Shown piece by piece: positions 34,166 to 46,641 of a DNA stretch of 64,000 nt; the stretch's first letter is position 1, and every line of letters starts with the position of its first letter. Source of the DNA: Brevundimonas sp. PAMC22021 (lineage in GTDB: Bacteria; Pseudomonadota; Alphaproteobacteria; Caulobacterales; Caulobacteraceae); assembly GCF_019443405.1 (NCBI RefSeq), contig NZ_CP080376.1:1860001-1924000 (forward strand), in the 5' to 3' direction. The translations under genes were made by a program, and so were the position numbers. The notes under the pieces were generated by a model that did not search any database, was not told the origin of the DNA, and saw nothing but the letters and a program-made list of their open reading frames with translations.

Positions 34166-34203
34166 ATTCCCTCTCCCTCCCCGTTCGGGGAGGGAGAGGG
34201 AAT
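34166..34203 (-). terminator. Strong hairpin after cysK
   Basis: ATTCCCTCTCCCTCCCC and its exact reverse complement (17-bp arms) flank a GTTC loop, three bases past the cysK stop on the coding strand. No T-tract follows. The C-rich/G-rich arms resemble the hairpin of family A repeats, so it may be a repeat recruited as a 3' stabiliser or terminator. Confidence 0.65.
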
Positions 34204-34205
34204 TC

Positions 34206-35219
34206 CTACAACCCCTCGAACAGCGCCGTGGACAGGTAGCGTTCGGCGAAGCTGGGGATGATCACCACGATCGTCTTGCCCGCATTCTCGTCCAGCGCCG
34301 CCAGGCGGTAGGCGGCGACGAGCGCGGCGCCCGACGAGATGCCGACCGGCACGCCCTCGGCGCGGGCGACCTTGCGCGCCATGTCGAAGCTGTCCTCGTT
34401 GGAGACCTGCTCCACCCCGTCGATGACCGCGCGATCGACGATGGAGGGGACAAAGCCCGCGCCGATGCCCTGGATCTTGTGCGGCCCCGGCTCCCCGCCG
34501 GAAAGCACGGGCGAGGCCGTGGGCTCCACCGCGATCATGCGGATCGAGGCCTTTTTCGCCTTCAGCGCCTGGCCGACGCCGGTGATGGTGCCGCCTGTGC
34601 CGACGCCCGAGACGACGATGTCCACGGCGCCGTCGGTGTCGTTCCAGATCTCCTCGGCGGTGGTGACCTTGTGGATCGCGGGATTGGCCTGATTGTCGAA
34701 CTGCGACGGGCTGACGGCGTTCGGGGTCGAGGCCAGCAGCTCCTGCGCGCGGGCGATGGCGCCCTTCATGCCCTTCTCGGCCGGCGTCAGCTCCAGCCGG
34801 GCGCCCAGCAGCGCCAGCATCTTGCGCCGCTCGATGGACATGCTTTCGGGCATGCACAGGATCAGTTTCAGCCCCTTGGCGGCGGCGACAAAGGCCAGGG
34901 CGATGCCGGTGTTGCCGCTGGTCGGCTCGATCAGCACCGTGTCGGCGTTGATCCGCCCCTGCGCTTCCAACGCCTCGACCATGGCCACGCCGATGCGGTC
35001 TTTGACCGAGGCCACCGGGTTGAAGAACTCCAGCTTGGCCAGCACCGTCGCCTTGGCGCCGTACTCCGCCGACAGGCGCGGCAGCTTCACCAGTGGCGTG
35101 TCGCCGATGGTGTCGATGATGGAGTCATACACCTTGCCGCGCCCCGACTTGCGGTGGCGCGAGGCGTCGTATTCGGCCCCAGGCTGGGCCAAATCCTTGT
35201 TGGCGGCGGCGTCGGTCAT
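34206..35219 (-). CDS. cysK: Cysteine synthase A (O-acetylserine sulfhydrylase)
   Basis: CysK makes cysteine from O-acetylserine and sulfide with PLP. The PLP lysine lies in [11 protein letters not shown], the phosphate/asparagine loop is [10 protein letters not shown], and [12 protein letters not shown] binds the cofactor phosphate. The 337-residue protein has an N-terminal extension of about 25 residues beyond the usual start near [15 protein letters not shown]. The start at 35219 (MTDAAANKD) is chosen over 35279. Confidence 0.93.
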   Translation of the reverse strand: MTDAAANKDLAQPGAEYDASRHRKSGRGKVYDSIIDTIGDTPLVKLPRLSAEYGAKATVLAKLEFFNPVASVKDRIGVAMVEALEAQGRINADTVLIEPTSGNTGIALAFVAAAKGLKLILCMPESMSIERRKMLALLGARLELTPAEKGMKGAIARAQELLASTPNAVSPSQFDNQANPAIHKVTTAEEIWNDTDGAVDIVVSGVGTGGTITGVGQALKAKKASIRMIAVEPTASPVLSGGEPGPHKIQGIGAGFVPSIVDRAVIDGVEQVSNEDSFDMARKVARAEGVPVGISSGAALVAAYRLAALDENAGKTIVVIIPSFAERYLSTALFEGL

Positions 35220-35325
35220 GGCGTGGGTCTCCGCAGGCGTTCTTATCGCCAACAGATAAGGCCTCGACGCCGGGCGCAAGGGCCGGGCGTCGATGATTTC
35301 TACCGCCGCCGTTCAGATTTCCGCG

Positions 35326-37435
<2,110 letters not shown>

Positions 37436-37440
<5 letters not shown>

Positions 37441-37463
37441 CCACGTCGACGCAAAAGGTTAAC
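37436..37463 (+). promoter_or_regulatory. Two GTTAAC half-sites upstream of fliI
   Basis: GTTAACC at 37436 and GTTAAC at 37458 lie 30-60 bases before the fliI start. TTAAC is half of the CtrA box, and fliI is a CtrA-class gene in Caulobacter. The spacing (18 bases between TTAA cores) does not fit the TTAA-N7-TTAA consensus, so this is suggestive only. Confidence 0.4.
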
Positions 37464-37492
37464 GGCCCCGTCGGCCGGAGACCTTTGTTCCT

Positions 37493-38836
37493 GTGCGCAA
37501 CCTGATCTCCGCCGTTGAAGCGATCGATCCGCTGGTGGTGACCGGCAAGGTTGCCGGCGTGAACGGGCTGTTGATCGAGTCGCGCGGAGGCCTTTCCCGC
37601 CTGGCCGTCGGCGCGCGGGCCGAGATCGGCCGGCGCGGGGCCGAGCCCCTGCCCGCCGAGGTGGTGGGCTTTCGCGACGCCAAGGCCCTGTTGATGCCGT
37701 TCGGGCCGGTCGAGGGCGTGGCGCCGGGCGCCGACATCCGCATCATCGACGCGGCGGCGGCGGTGCGGCCGACCACCGCCTGGCTGGGCCGGATCATCGA
37801 CGCCTTCGGCAATCCCATCGACGGCAAGGGACCGCTGCCGCAGGGTCCGGCGCCCTATCCGCTGCGCGCCGCGCCGCCCGCCGCCCATTCGCGCGGCCGC
37901 GTAGGCGAGCGGCTGGACCTCGGCGTGCGGGCCATGGACGTCTTCACCACCACCTGCCGGGGCCAGCGGCTGGGCATCTTCGCGGGCTCGGGCGTCGGCA
38001 AGTCGGTCCTGCTGTCCATGCTGGCGCGGCAGGCCACCTGCGACGCCGTGGTCGTCGGCCTGATCGGCGAACGGGGTCGCGAGGTGCGCGAATTCATCGA
38101 GGAGACCCTGGGCGAAGAGGGGCTGAAGCGCGCCATCGTGGTCGTCGCCACCTCCGACGAGCCGGCGCTGAAGCGACGCCAGTCGGCCTACATGACCCTG
38201 GCGCTGGCCGAGTTCCTGCGCGACCAGGACCTCGAGGTCCTCTGCCTGATGGACAGTGTGACCCGCTTCGCCATGGCCCAGCGCGAGATCGGCCTGGCGG
38301 CGGGCGAGCCGCCGACCACCAAGGGCTACACCCCCACCGTCTTCACCGAATTGCCCAAGCTGCTGGAGCGGGCCGGGCCGGGCCCGATGCGGCCGGACGG
38401 CACGACGGCGGGGCCGATCACCGCCCTGTTCACCGTGCTGGTGGACGGCGGCGACCATGACGAGCCCATCGCCGACGCGGTGCGAGGCATCCTGGACGGC
38501 CACATCGTCATGGACCGCAAGATCGCCGAGCGCGGGCGCTTCCCGGCCATCGACGTCCTGAAGTCGGTCAGCCGCACCCTGCCCGGCTGCCAGACCCCGC
38601 CCGAGCGCGAGCTGAACAAGCGCGCCCGCCAGTGCCTCAGCGCCTACGCCAACATGGAAGAGCTGATCAAGATCGGCGCCTATCGCCAGGGCGCCGACCC
38701 GATCGTCGATCGCGCCATCGCTCTAAACCCTGCTCTGGAAGGTTTCCTGGGACAGGACAAGGACGACGCCACACGTCTTTCCGATTCCTTTACCCGGCTG
38801 GAGGCAATCCTGAACCAAGGCATGATCAGGGAGTGA
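37493..38836 (+). CDS. fliI: Flagellum-specific ATPase FliI
   Basis: FliI is the F1-beta-like ATPase of the flagellar type III export gate. The 447-residue protein carries Walker A ([16 protein letters not shown], about residues 162-177), [16 protein letters not shown] and Walker B-like [20 protein letters not shown]. The start is GTG 37493 ([12 protein letters not shown]). fliJ follows after seven bases, so they form an operon. Confidence 0.96.
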   Translation: MRNLISAVEAIDPLVVTGKVAGVNGLLIESRGGLSRLAVGARAEIGRRGAEPLPAEVVGFRDAKALLMPFGPVEGVAPGADIRIIDAAAAVRPTTAWLGRIIDAFGNPIDGKGPLPQGPAPYPLRAAPPAAHSRGRVGERLDLGVRAMDVFTTTCRGQRLGIFAGSGVGKSVLLSMLARQATCDAVVVGLIGERGREVREFIEETLGEEGLKRAIVVVATSDEPALKRRQSAYMTLALAEFLRDQDLEVLCLMDSVTRFAMAQREIGLAAGEPPTTKGYTPTVFTELPKLLERAGPGPMRPDGTTAGPITALFTVLVDGGDHDEPIADAVRGILDGHIVMDRKIAERGRFPAIDVLKSVSRTLPGCQTPPERELNKRARQCLSAYANMEELIKIGAYRQGADPIVDRAIALNPALEGFLGQDKDDATRLSDSFTRLEAILNQGMIRE

Positions 38837-38843
38837 TGACGAA

Positions 38844-39254
38844 ATGACCGCTTGGGCCCAATCCCTGATCCGCATCTCCAACTATGAGGTCGAGACGCTG
38901 CAAAAGCGCCTGGCCGACATCAACGAGCGCCGCGCCGCCGCCGAGATGAAGCTGGCCGTGCTGGACGCCGAGGCCGAGGGCGAGCGCGAGCGCGCCCGCA
39001 TCGACGCCGACGCCGGCCTGATGCTGACCGCCTATCTGAACGGCTGGAAGAACCGCAAGGCCGTGGCCGAGGGCGCCCTGACCACCCTGGCCGCCGAAGA
39101 GGAAGGCGCCCGCGAGGCCCTGACCGGCGCGTTCGAGGAGCTGAAGAAGTTCGAGCACGTCGCCGAGACCACCCGGCTGGACCGACTGGTGGCGCTCGCC
39201 AAGCGCGAAACCGCCGCCTTTGACGAACAAGCCCTGCGCCGGCGTGCGGTGTAG
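38844..39254 (+). CDS. fliJ: FliJ-like flagellar export chaperone
   Basis: The 136-residue product is almost entirely coiled coil (TLQKRLADINERRAAAEMKL, EGAREALTGAFEELKKFEH), as FliJ is; FliJ links FliI to the export gate. Sequence conservation of FliJ is low, so the position seven bases after fliI carries much of the call. Confidence 0.85.
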   Translation: MTAWAQSLIRISNYEVETLQKRLADINERRAAAEMKLAVLDAEAEGERERARIDADAGLMLTAYLNGWKNRKAVAEGALTTLAAEEEGAREALTGAFEELKKFEHVAETTRLDRLVALAKRETAAFDEQALRRRAV

Positions 39255-39260
39255 CGGCGA

Positions 39261-39410
39261 CATATCTTCCCCCTCAGGGGGAAGTGTCAGCTCGTGGCGC
39301 GAAGCGACACGGCTGACGATGGGGGAAGTTTCCCCTTCAATAAAACCCCCCTCATCGACCCTGGATCGCTGCGCGATCGACGGGCCACTTCTCCCGCAAG
39401 CGGGAGAAGG
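39261..39410. repeat. Family A-type inverted repeat pair between fliJ and the xylanase gene
   Basis: CTTCCCCCTCAGGGGGAAG opens the left half and CTTCTCCCGCAAGCGGGAGAAGG closes the right half, with matched internal stems (GTCAGC...GCTGAC and GATCG...CGATC). The last bases, GGGAGAAGG, lie at ribosome-binding distance from the next ATG. This copy is more diverged than the others. Confidence 0.75.
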
Positions 39411-39413
39411 TAG

Positions 39414-40475
39414 ATGATCGATCGCCGCGCCCTCCTCGCCGCCGTGCCGGCGCTGGCCGCATGCGACCGGTTCGCCTCGGCGCAGGACGCGCCGATCAGT
39501 GCCCCGCCGCTGAAGTCCGTTTCCCCGGCCCCGTTCGGGACCTGCATCCAGGCCGGGCACATCGACGATCCCGCCTGGGTCGCTCTCGCCCGCGCCAACG
39601 TCTCCCAGCTGACGCCGGAGTGGGAGATGAAGATGGAGTACATCGCCGCAGACGGACTGAATGCGCCCTACCGTTTCGACCGCACGGACCGCATCGTCGA
39701 CTTCGCCCAGGCCAACGGCATGGCGGTCCACGGCCACACCCTGATCTGGTATTCGCAAGGCGGCGATCTGGTCGCGGGCCTGTCGGGGGCCGAGTTCGAC
39801 CGTGTCTTCGACGACTATGTCGCCACGGTCGCCGGCCATTATCGCGGCAAGGTCCGATCCTGGGACGTCGTCAACGAGCCGATCACCGACGACGGCGAGG
39901 GCATGCGCGACTGTCACTGGAGCCGCGAATACGGCGCGGACGGCTACGTCCTGCGCGCCTTTGAAAAGGCCAAGGCGGCCGATCCCGAGGCCGTGCTGTT
40001 CCTGAACGACTACAACCTGGAGAACACGCCCAGGAAGGGCGCAGAGTTCCTGCGGCTGGTCGAACGGTTGCTGAAGGCCGGTTGTCCGCTGGAAGGCATC
40101 GGCACCCAGGCGCACCTCGACATCGAGATCCCGCCCGGACAGATCACCAGCTTCATCCGCGAGGCCGCCCGTTTCGGCCTGCCGATCCATGTGTCGGAGC
40201 TGGACGCGTCGTTGCGTAGCGAAGGCCGCATCGACCTGCGCTCGGACCGCGAGCGGCTGGCCCAGCAGACGGGGCGGGTGCGCGAACTGGCGGTCGCCTT
40301 CGCCGACCTGCCGGAGAGGCAGCGGTTCGCCTTCAGCATCTGGGGCCTGCGCGACACCGACAGCTGGCTGCGTCAGGGCGACAAGGACGACGGCAAGGAC
40401 AGCCCCCTGCCCTTTACCGCATCAGGCGCGGCCAATCCGATGGCGGCGGCGATCGCGTCCGGATTTCAGGCCTGA
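39414..40475 (+). CDS. Exported GH10 endo-1,4-beta-xylanase
   Basis: GH10 enzymes cleave internal xylan bonds with retention. The acid/base Glu lies in DVVNEPITDDG and the nucleophile Glu in HVSELDASLR. The 353-residue protein has an N-terminus with twin Arg and a possible lipobox (RRALLAAVPALAAC), so export as a lipoprotein is likely. The ribosome-binding GAGAAGG is provided by the end of the upstream repeat. No other xylan-degradation genes are near. Confidence 0.9.
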   Translation: MIDRRALLAAVPALAACDRFASAQDAPISAPPLKSVSPAPFGTCIQAGHIDDPAWVALARANVSQLTPEWEMKMEYIAADGLNAPYRFDRTDRIVDFAQANGMAVHGHTLIWYSQGGDLVAGLSGAEFDRVFDDYVATVAGHYRGKVRSWDVVNEPITDDGEGMRDCHWSREYGADGYVLRAFEKAKAADPEAVLFLNDYNLENTPRKGAEFLRLVERLLKAGCPLEGIGTQAHLDIEIPPGQITSFIREAARFGLPIHVSELDASLRSEGRIDLRSDRERLAQQTGRVRELAVAFADLPERQRFAFSIWGLRDTDSWLRQGDKDDGKDSPLPFTASGAANPMAAAIASGFQA

Positions 40476-40801
40476 TCCACGACCTTGCCGTCGATGAAAT
40501 GCCGGCCCTGCCGATCCTCGATCTCGACCACCCACAGGTCGGGATCATAGCCGACCTGGCGTGACACATAGGCGTCCAGTTCGCCCTCCATTTCGCTTGA
40601 GACCGGCTGGATCCACTGGCGCTCGCCGTCCATGCCGAAGGCTTCGGTGAACAGCCGCGCCCGGCGGGTCGAGGTGTCGAACGCCTTGACGATCACCGCC
40701 CCGCCGCGCGGATCGCCGCGCCGAACGACCGTGGCGTAGGCGCCCTCGATCTCGGCCCGGCGGATCAGGGCCGAGACCCAGATGTCGGTGGACAGCAGCA
40801 A
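40466..40801 (-). CDS. DUF1491 family protein
   Basis: The 111-residue protein matches DUF1491 of alphaproteobacteria (TDIWVSALIRRAEIEGAYAT, VVRRGDPRGGAVIVKAF, EGELDAYVSRQVGYDPDLWV). Function is unknown. It starts with TTG at 40801 and overlaps the 3' end of the xylanase gene on the opposite strand by 10 bases, so the two converge without a spacer. Confidence 0.8.
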   Translation of the reverse strand: MLLSTDIWVSALIRRAEIEGAYATVVRRGDPRGGAVIVKAFDTSTRRARLFTEAFGMDGERQWIQPVSSEMEGELDAYVSRQVGYDPDLWVVEIEDRQGRHFIDGKVVDQA

Positions 40802-40857
40802 ATCAGTAACCCTGCTCGGAAACCGGACCGAAGGCGGCCTGCGGCATAAGGAGGCTT

Positions 40858-41733
40858 ATGGGACCGCGCCTCTTCGTCATCAACGCCAAAGCCGCAGCCG
40901 CAGCCACCGCCCTGGCGCTGGCGCTCGCCGCCCCGCCGGCGGGCGCGTCGCCGAACGGGGCGGCCGAGCGGTTCTACGAGCGCAGCTTCGTCCTGGCCGC
41001 CGACGGCCGGTGCCGCCTGTTCGAGCCCCGGCTGACCAAGGCGCTGGAGGCCGCGACCTGGCAGGCGCGCGGCGCCGCGCTCCGGGCGGGCGTCGACGCG
41101 CCTCAACTGGCGGAAAGCGCCGGCCGCGCACGCGCGCTGGCCGCCCGCACGCCCTGCGACGCCGCCGACCTGAAGACCGTGGCGGGGCGGGCCGAAAACG
41201 CCTTCTCCGGCTGGAAGCGGCTGGCGCGCCTGACCCTGCCGGGCGCCCGTCGGGACTGGAGCGCCGACCGCTTCGCCTACAAGAGCCCGACCTATCGGCT
41301 GGTGCAGGATTCGGTCACCGGCGCCTCGCCCGTGCGCTTCGGCCTGGCCGGGACGATGGATGTGGCCGATGCGCCGGTGGCGGTGGTGTCCTGGTTCGGC
41401 CAGCCGCGCCCGGTCGGCGCGCGCCTGGTGCTGAGAGACGCCGCCGTCGCGCCCCAGCCGTGGCTGACCGGCGACCTGCCGCCGTCCGCCCAGGCCCGCA
41501 CGATCTGGTCCTCGGGCGCCGAAGACGCCTCGACGACGCTGCTGCCGCGCGAGCAGAAGGCGGGCCAGGCCTGGCGCTTTCCCGCTGAAGCCGCAGAGGC
41601 GCTGGCTGGTCTGGACCCACGCGAACCCTTCGCCCTGGAGTTCGTCTTCCGCGACGGCTCGGTCGCCCGCGCCCGCTTCGAAGCCGGCGACTTCGCCGCC
41701 GGGCAGGCCTTCCTGGCAATGGGCGCGGTCTAG
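40858..41733 (+). CDS. Exported protein of unknown function
   Basis: The 291-residue product has an Ala-rich hydrophobic N-terminus (AAAAATALALALAAPPAGAS) that looks like a signal peptide. Two Cys (CRLFEPRL, TPCDAADLK) may form a disulfide. No domain is recognised. A weak GGAGG precedes the ATG. It is divergent from DUF1491 and is followed by a repeat pair. Confidence 0.7.
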   Translation: MGPRLFVINAKAAAAATALALALAAPPAGASPNGAAERFYERSFVLAADGRCRLFEPRLTKALEAATWQARGAALRAGVDAPQLAESAGRARALAARTPCDAADLKTVAGRAENAFSGWKRLARLTLPGARRDWSADRFAYKSPTYRLVQDSVTGASPVRFGLAGTMDVADAPVAVVSWFGQPRPVGARLVLRDAAVAPQPWLTGDLPPSAQARTIWSSGAEDASTTLLPREQKAGQAWRFPAEAAEALAGLDPREPFALEFVFRDGSVARARFEAGDFAAGQAFLAMGAV

Positions 41734-41741
41734 ACATTCTC

Positions 41742-41908
41742 CCTCCCCGTCCGGGGAGGGTGGCTGAGCCCCCCAAGGGGCGAAGCCGGGTGGGGCGGCC
41801 GTGCGCCGTCATCTACGATCTGTTTCGCTTCAGCAGGCGCGACCCTGCCGGGCCGCACCCACCCGGTCGCTGACGCGACCACCCTCCCCAAACGGGGAGG
41901 GAGAGGCG
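41742..41908. repeat. Inverted repeat pair between an exported protein and the histidine kinase
   Basis: CTCCCTCCCCGTCCGGGGAGGG at the left and CCCTCCCCAAACGGGGAGGGAG at the right flank an inner inverted pair (CCGGGTGGGGCGGCC / GGGCCGCACCCACCCGG) and about 50 bases of unique spacer. The genes on either side converge here, so it probably also ends transcription. Confidence 0.8.
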
Positions 41909-41910
41909 CG

Positions 41911-43470
<1,560 letters not shown>

Positions 43471-43682
43471 GTCTCGTTCTGAAGGGGCGGCGAAAGGCGA
43501 CAAGGGCGTCCAAGCTGTTGAAAGTGTTCGGTCCAAGCTTACGGACCGGTTTGAGTCGGTGCGAGGGCGCACACCCCGCAGGAGAGTCCTGCAAGCCCTG
43601 CGCCACGCATTTTCTGGGGACGATCCGGCCGTTCATCATGAACGCGTTTGCCGACCGGCCCGCTCGATCCTATCTCGCGGCC

Positions 43683-44135
43683 ATGACGACCCTGGTCCAG
43701 ATCCCCGAAGACACGCCTGAACAGGCGCTTGAATCCCTCGCCGAAGACTTCGACCTGCTGGAAGACTGGGAGGGGCGGATCGAATACGTGATCGACCTGG
43801 GCAAGGGTCTGGCGCCGCTGCCCGACGCCGAACGCACCGAGGCGTACAAGGTGCCCGGATGCGCCGCCCAGGTGTGGCTGGTTCCCCGCCGCGCGGGCGA
43901 GCGCCTGCTGTTTGCCGCCGATTCCGACAGCGCCCTGTCCAAGGGCAACATCGCCCTGCTGCTGCGGCTGTTCTCGGGACGCACGCCGCGGGAGATCCTG
44001 GATTTCGACGCGCGCGCGGCGCTGGACCGGCTGGGCCTGCCCTCGGCCCTGACGCGCCAGCGGGCCAACGGGCTGAACAGCATGGTGGGCCGCATCCGCG
44101 AGGCGGCGATGGAGGCGGAGGGCGCCGCCGCCTGA
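43683..44135 (+). CDS. sufE: Cysteine desulfuration protein SufE
   Basis: SufE accepts sulfane sulfur from SufS for Fe-S cluster assembly. The catalytic Cys lies in YKVPGCAAQVWL, and the helical core (DFDLLEDWEGRIEYVIDLGK) and C-terminus (LPSALTRQRANGLNSMV) are typical. ATG 43683 (150 residues) is chosen; an upstream in-frame extension to 43518 has no family similarity. No suf operon is in the window. Confidence 0.93.
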   Translation: MTTLVQIPEDTPEQALESLAEDFDLLEDWEGRIEYVIDLGKGLAPLPDAERTEAYKVPGCAAQVWLVPRRAGERLLFAADSDSALSKGNIALLLRLFSGRTPREILDFDARAALDRLGLPSALTRQRANGLNSMVGRIREAAMEAEGAAA

Positions 44136-44184
44136 ACCTTTCCAGCGGCGGAACATTAAGGGAACCCGCACAGGAGATTCCCCA

Positions 44185-44412
44185 ATGACCGACGCCAACG
44201 AGAACCCCAAGCTGCAGGACGATCCGGGCTCCAACACCGTCAAGGATCCGGCGGACTGGGTGTCCGGCGACGACCCGATGACCGGCGCACAGGCATCCTA
44301 TCTGAAGACCCTGTCCGAAGAGGCGGGCCAGCCCGACATGTTCTCAGCCGACCTGTCCAAGGCCGAAGCCTCCAAGCGCATCGACGCGCTGAAGGGCGAT
44401 GCGGGCCTTTAG
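44185..44412 (+). CDS. DUF3072 protein
   Basis: The 75-residue acidic protein contains the DUF3072 core DPMTGAQASYLKTLSEEAGQ followed by KAEASKRIDALKG, a pattern also seen at the ends of some DNA-binding proteins. Function is unknown. AGGAG lies 8-12 bases before the ATG. Confidence 0.8.
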   Translation: MTDANENPKLQDDPGSNTVKDPADWVSGDDPMTGAQASYLKTLSEEAGQPDMFSADLSKAEASKRIDALKGDAGL

Positions 44413-44416
44413 AAGG

Positions 44417-44869
44417 TCATGCCGCCAGCGGTTGCCAGTTGTCCTGATCGCGAGCATCGATCCGGATAGGAGCCTCCGCCGAGGATGCTACCGCCCAGCG
44501 CGCCAGTTCGTGGATGGGCGGTATCTCCTCAGCGGAGTGCTGCAGCGCCAATATGCGGATCACCGTGTCCGCGGTTGGATCGATTGGGCCTTTCCCCTTC
44601 TCCCAACGAGCAACGGTTTGCGCATCCTTGTTGATACTCAACGCCAGTTCGGCCTGAGTGAGTCCGAGTTCAGTTCGGAGGAACCTGAGTTCACGTCCAG
44701 TCAGTGCCGACGGCTTAGCGCCTATAGCTTCCACAATTGCGCGATGCAGGACATTGATGTGGCGGATAGTGATGATGTCGTGCCCGTCATCATCTTGGCA
44801 AGCTTCCAGGCCCACCAGAATGACATTGTCGAGGCCGCATTCGTCGTAGCGGTAATCCAGCCTCGTCAT
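44417..44869 (-). CDS. Helix-turn-helix antitoxin (MqsA-like, XRE)
   Basis: This 150-residue protein has an N-terminal region with DECGLDNVILVG and a Cro/C1 helix-turn-helix (RELRFLRTELGLTQAELALS, then KDAQTVARWEKGKGPIDPTA). It is coupled by a four-base overlap to the DUF4258 gene upstream of it. Together they look like a toxin-antitoxin module with toxin first, in which this protein neutralises the toxin and represses the operon. The DNA here is less GC-rich than its neighbours. Confidence 0.75.
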   Translation of the reverse strand: MTRLDYRYDECGLDNVILVGLEACQDDDGHDIITIRHINVLHRAIVEAIGAKPSALTGRELRFLRTELGLTQAELALSINKDAQTVARWEKGKGPIDPTADTVIRILALQHSAEEIPPIHELARWAVASSAEAPIRIDARDQDNWQPLAA

Positions 44870-45189
44870 AGCTCATCTCTCCACATAACTGTAATCAACT
44901 TCATTTCACACCCACCGTCCGGGATCACGACGACACCGACCTTACGACCTTCGCTATTGGGCGTTGTCGCTTCGATCAGATACTTGTAGAGACCGTCACG
45001 GCTGGAGGGTCGAGGTGGGTCCAAGACAAAACCACGCTTGATAACGTGGAGAACATCGGACATCAGAAGGTCGCGGACGACCATCTGCGACTTAGCATGT
45101 GCCGTCCAACTCAGCGTCAGATCATCGCTTAGCGCACAGGCATTGATGCGCCTTGTCGCCTCACCGGTCGACCATAAGCCTGGCCCCAT
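44866..45189 (-). CDS. DUF4258 putative toxin
   Basis: The 107-residue protein has the DUF4258 pattern: LSWTAHAKSQMVVRDL with a conserved His, then a beta-rich end (KVGVVVIPDGGCEMKLITVM). DUF4258 proteins often occur beside HTH antitoxins and are thought to act like RelE-type toxins. The first 25 residues are not family-like, so the real start may be inside. Inference rests on pairing with the HTH gene. Confidence 0.7.
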   Translation of the reverse strand: MGPGLWSTGEATRRINACALSDDLTLSWTAHAKSQMVVRDLLMSDVLHVIKRGFVLDPPRPSSRDGLYKYLIEATTPNSEGRKVGVVVIPDGGCEMKLITVMWRDEL

Positions 45190-45239
45190 TTATCGCCCCT
45201 CCGGGCGCGACACCTATCATGGTGATAGATCATGGCAAG

Positions 45240-46007
45240 TTAAATCCTCTTCAGCTGAGATGGTTGCCCTTCTGTGAATCCGTAATGCTCCGCCAGCGCC
45301 TGCAGGCCCTGCTTCAGCAGGGTCTTGCCCTGGCGGCGGCGCAGGCCGAGGCCGGTCTCGGCCAGTTGCAGGCTGTCGCCCACGATGCAGATTCGTCCCA
45401 CGATGGGACGCAGGCGCGGCCCGCAGGCGTCGAGCGCGGCCTCCACCCTGCGGCTGGCGCTGAGCGCCAGGTCGCCTGGCTCGACCCGCACGCCCGATCC
45501 GCCGCCGGAACGCGGCAGCGCGTCCCATCGCATGGTCAGCGACGGTCCGGCGGCGGCCAGTTCGCCGTCGCGGCGCAGGCGCTCGCCCGCCGCGACCTCC
45601 ACCGGCGTTAGCCAGGGTCGACCCGAGGCGTCCTTGCGGCGCGCCAGCCACAGGATCGGCGACTCGCCCAGATTGGCGCGGCGCGGGATTAGCCGCCCGT
45701 CCGCCTCCATCACCAGCCGTTCGCCCTCGATCATGCCCGGACGGCCGGGCGGCGGCGAGGACGGCGCGCCGACGTCTCCGATCCGCCGCGCGACCCAACC
45801 GCCGCCGTCGCGGGCCTTCAGGCCTGAATCGACCGCCAGCGCCCTGAACTCGGCCTCGTCCAGGGTGGTGGTGATCCGCGTCCGCCGGTCGCGCCCGACC
45901 CGCAGCCGATAGCGGCCGTCGGCGGCGTCCAGCCAGGCGCCGGGCCGCACGATCAGACCGCGCAGCCGCGCCAGGCGGTGATCCGCATCGCCCTCGCCCG
46001 CGCTCAC
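45240..46007 (-). CDS. DUF6456 protein, candidate GTA activator GafZ
   Basis: The 255-residue protein has a C-terminal DUF6456-like region (SLTMRWDALPRSGGGSGVR, RRVEAALDACGPRLRPIVGR, LGLRRRQGKTLLKQGLQALAEHYG). To my knowledge this domain corresponds to the C-terminal half of the Rhodobacter GTA activator GafA, and the separate Caulobacter protein GafZ, an antiterminator. It overlaps the stop of the upstream HTH gene by four bases, the same two-gene arrangement as gafY-gafZ. The assignment is from memory of the family and gene order. Confidence 0.65.
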   Translation of the reverse strand: MSAGEGDADHRLARLRGLIVRPGAWLDAADGRYRLRVGRDRRTRITTTLDEAEFRALAVDSGLKARDGGGWVARRIGDVGAPSSPPPGRPGMIEGERLVMEADGRLIPRRANLGESPILWLARRKDASGRPWLTPVEVAAGERLRRDGELAAAGPSLTMRWDALPRSGGGSGVRVEPGDLALSASRRVEAALDACGPRLRPIVGRICIVGDSLQLAETGLGLRRRQGKTLLKQGLQALAEHYGFTEGQPSQLKRI

Positions 46008-46393
46008 GCCGCGATCTCCACCCGCGCGCCGGTCACCACCGCCTGGATGCAGGCCTCCAGCTCGGTCAGCAGGGCGTCCATGGCCGGACGATCCCGTTCG
46101 TCCTCGGCCCAGCGGCAGGCCGTGCCCGCCGTGGCGCGGTTCAGGCCAAAGGCGTGGCCGACATGCTCCAGGCTCCAGCCGAACGACACATGCGTCAGAT
46201 ACATGGCCAACCAGCGGGCCCGGCAGCTGCGCGGATCCAGCCGGCTTCGGCCCTCCATTCGCCCCGGCGCGGCGCCCGTGCGCGCGCCTACCATATGCAG
46301 CGCCAGCCCCGCCATGGTGCGGTCGGCGTCCGACACCGGAACTCGATACTCTTCGATCACCCCTTCAACTCCCTGCGCGTGTGTTCGACGCAA
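46004..46393 (-). CDS. DnaA-like helix-turn-helix protein, candidate GTA activator GafY
   Basis: The 129-residue protein carries a DnaA domain IV-like helix-turn-helix: RARWLAMYLTHVSFGWSLEH followed by VGHAFGLNRATAGTACRW. This resembles the N-terminal DNA-binding part of GafA, and GafY of Caulobacter, which binds the GTA promoter. The translated start is a TTG at 46393; nearby alternatives cannot be excluded. It is divergent from ctrA, with which it shares a 315-base intergenic region. A plain replication-related role is the main alternative. Confidence 0.65.
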   Translation of the reverse strand: MRRTHAQGVEGVIEEYRVPVSDADRTMAGLALHMVGARTGAAPGRMEGRSRLDPRSCRARWLAMYLTHVSFGWSLEHVGHAFGLNRATAGTACRWAEDERDRPAMDALLTELEACIQAVVTGARVEIAA

Positions 46394-46537
46394 CCATCCT
46401 AGCCCGACGGCGAGGCATGGATAGGAATGTTGTCCTATCGCGCGTCAGAAGCGGTCGACTCGCCAAGGCCGCGCCGGGGTTGCACGTCGGCCGTCTCGAC
46501 AGTTGAGGGGCGGATGCCGGCCGGCCCAGCGGAAAAA

Positions 46538-46641
46538 GTTAACGCGCGACTCGCCCGCCCCTCGACGCCGATTCGCAAATCAGCCTACGATTCGCCTCAA
46601 TCGGATGGCGTTAACCCTTCTTAAGGTTTTCCGCCCTTAAC
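46538..46641 (+). promoter_or_regulatory. ctrA promoter region with GATTC sites and CtrA-like boxes
   Basis: Two GATTC sites (46570-46574, 46589-46593) match the CcrM methylation motif GANTC. GTTAAC at 46538, TTAACCCTTCTTAAG at 46611-46625 and TTAAC at 46637 resemble CtrA boxes, though the spacing is not exactly N7. In Caulobacter, ctrA promoters combine a methylation site and CtrA autoregulation. This region also lies upstream of the divergent GafY-like gene. The rest of 46394-46708 holds no ORF I can support. Confidence 0.65.

Noticed and set aside
44399..44989. Rightward 196-residue ORF across the toxin-antitoxin pair
   Set aside because: It lies opposite a clear HTH gene with family motifs; no domain in the forward frame.
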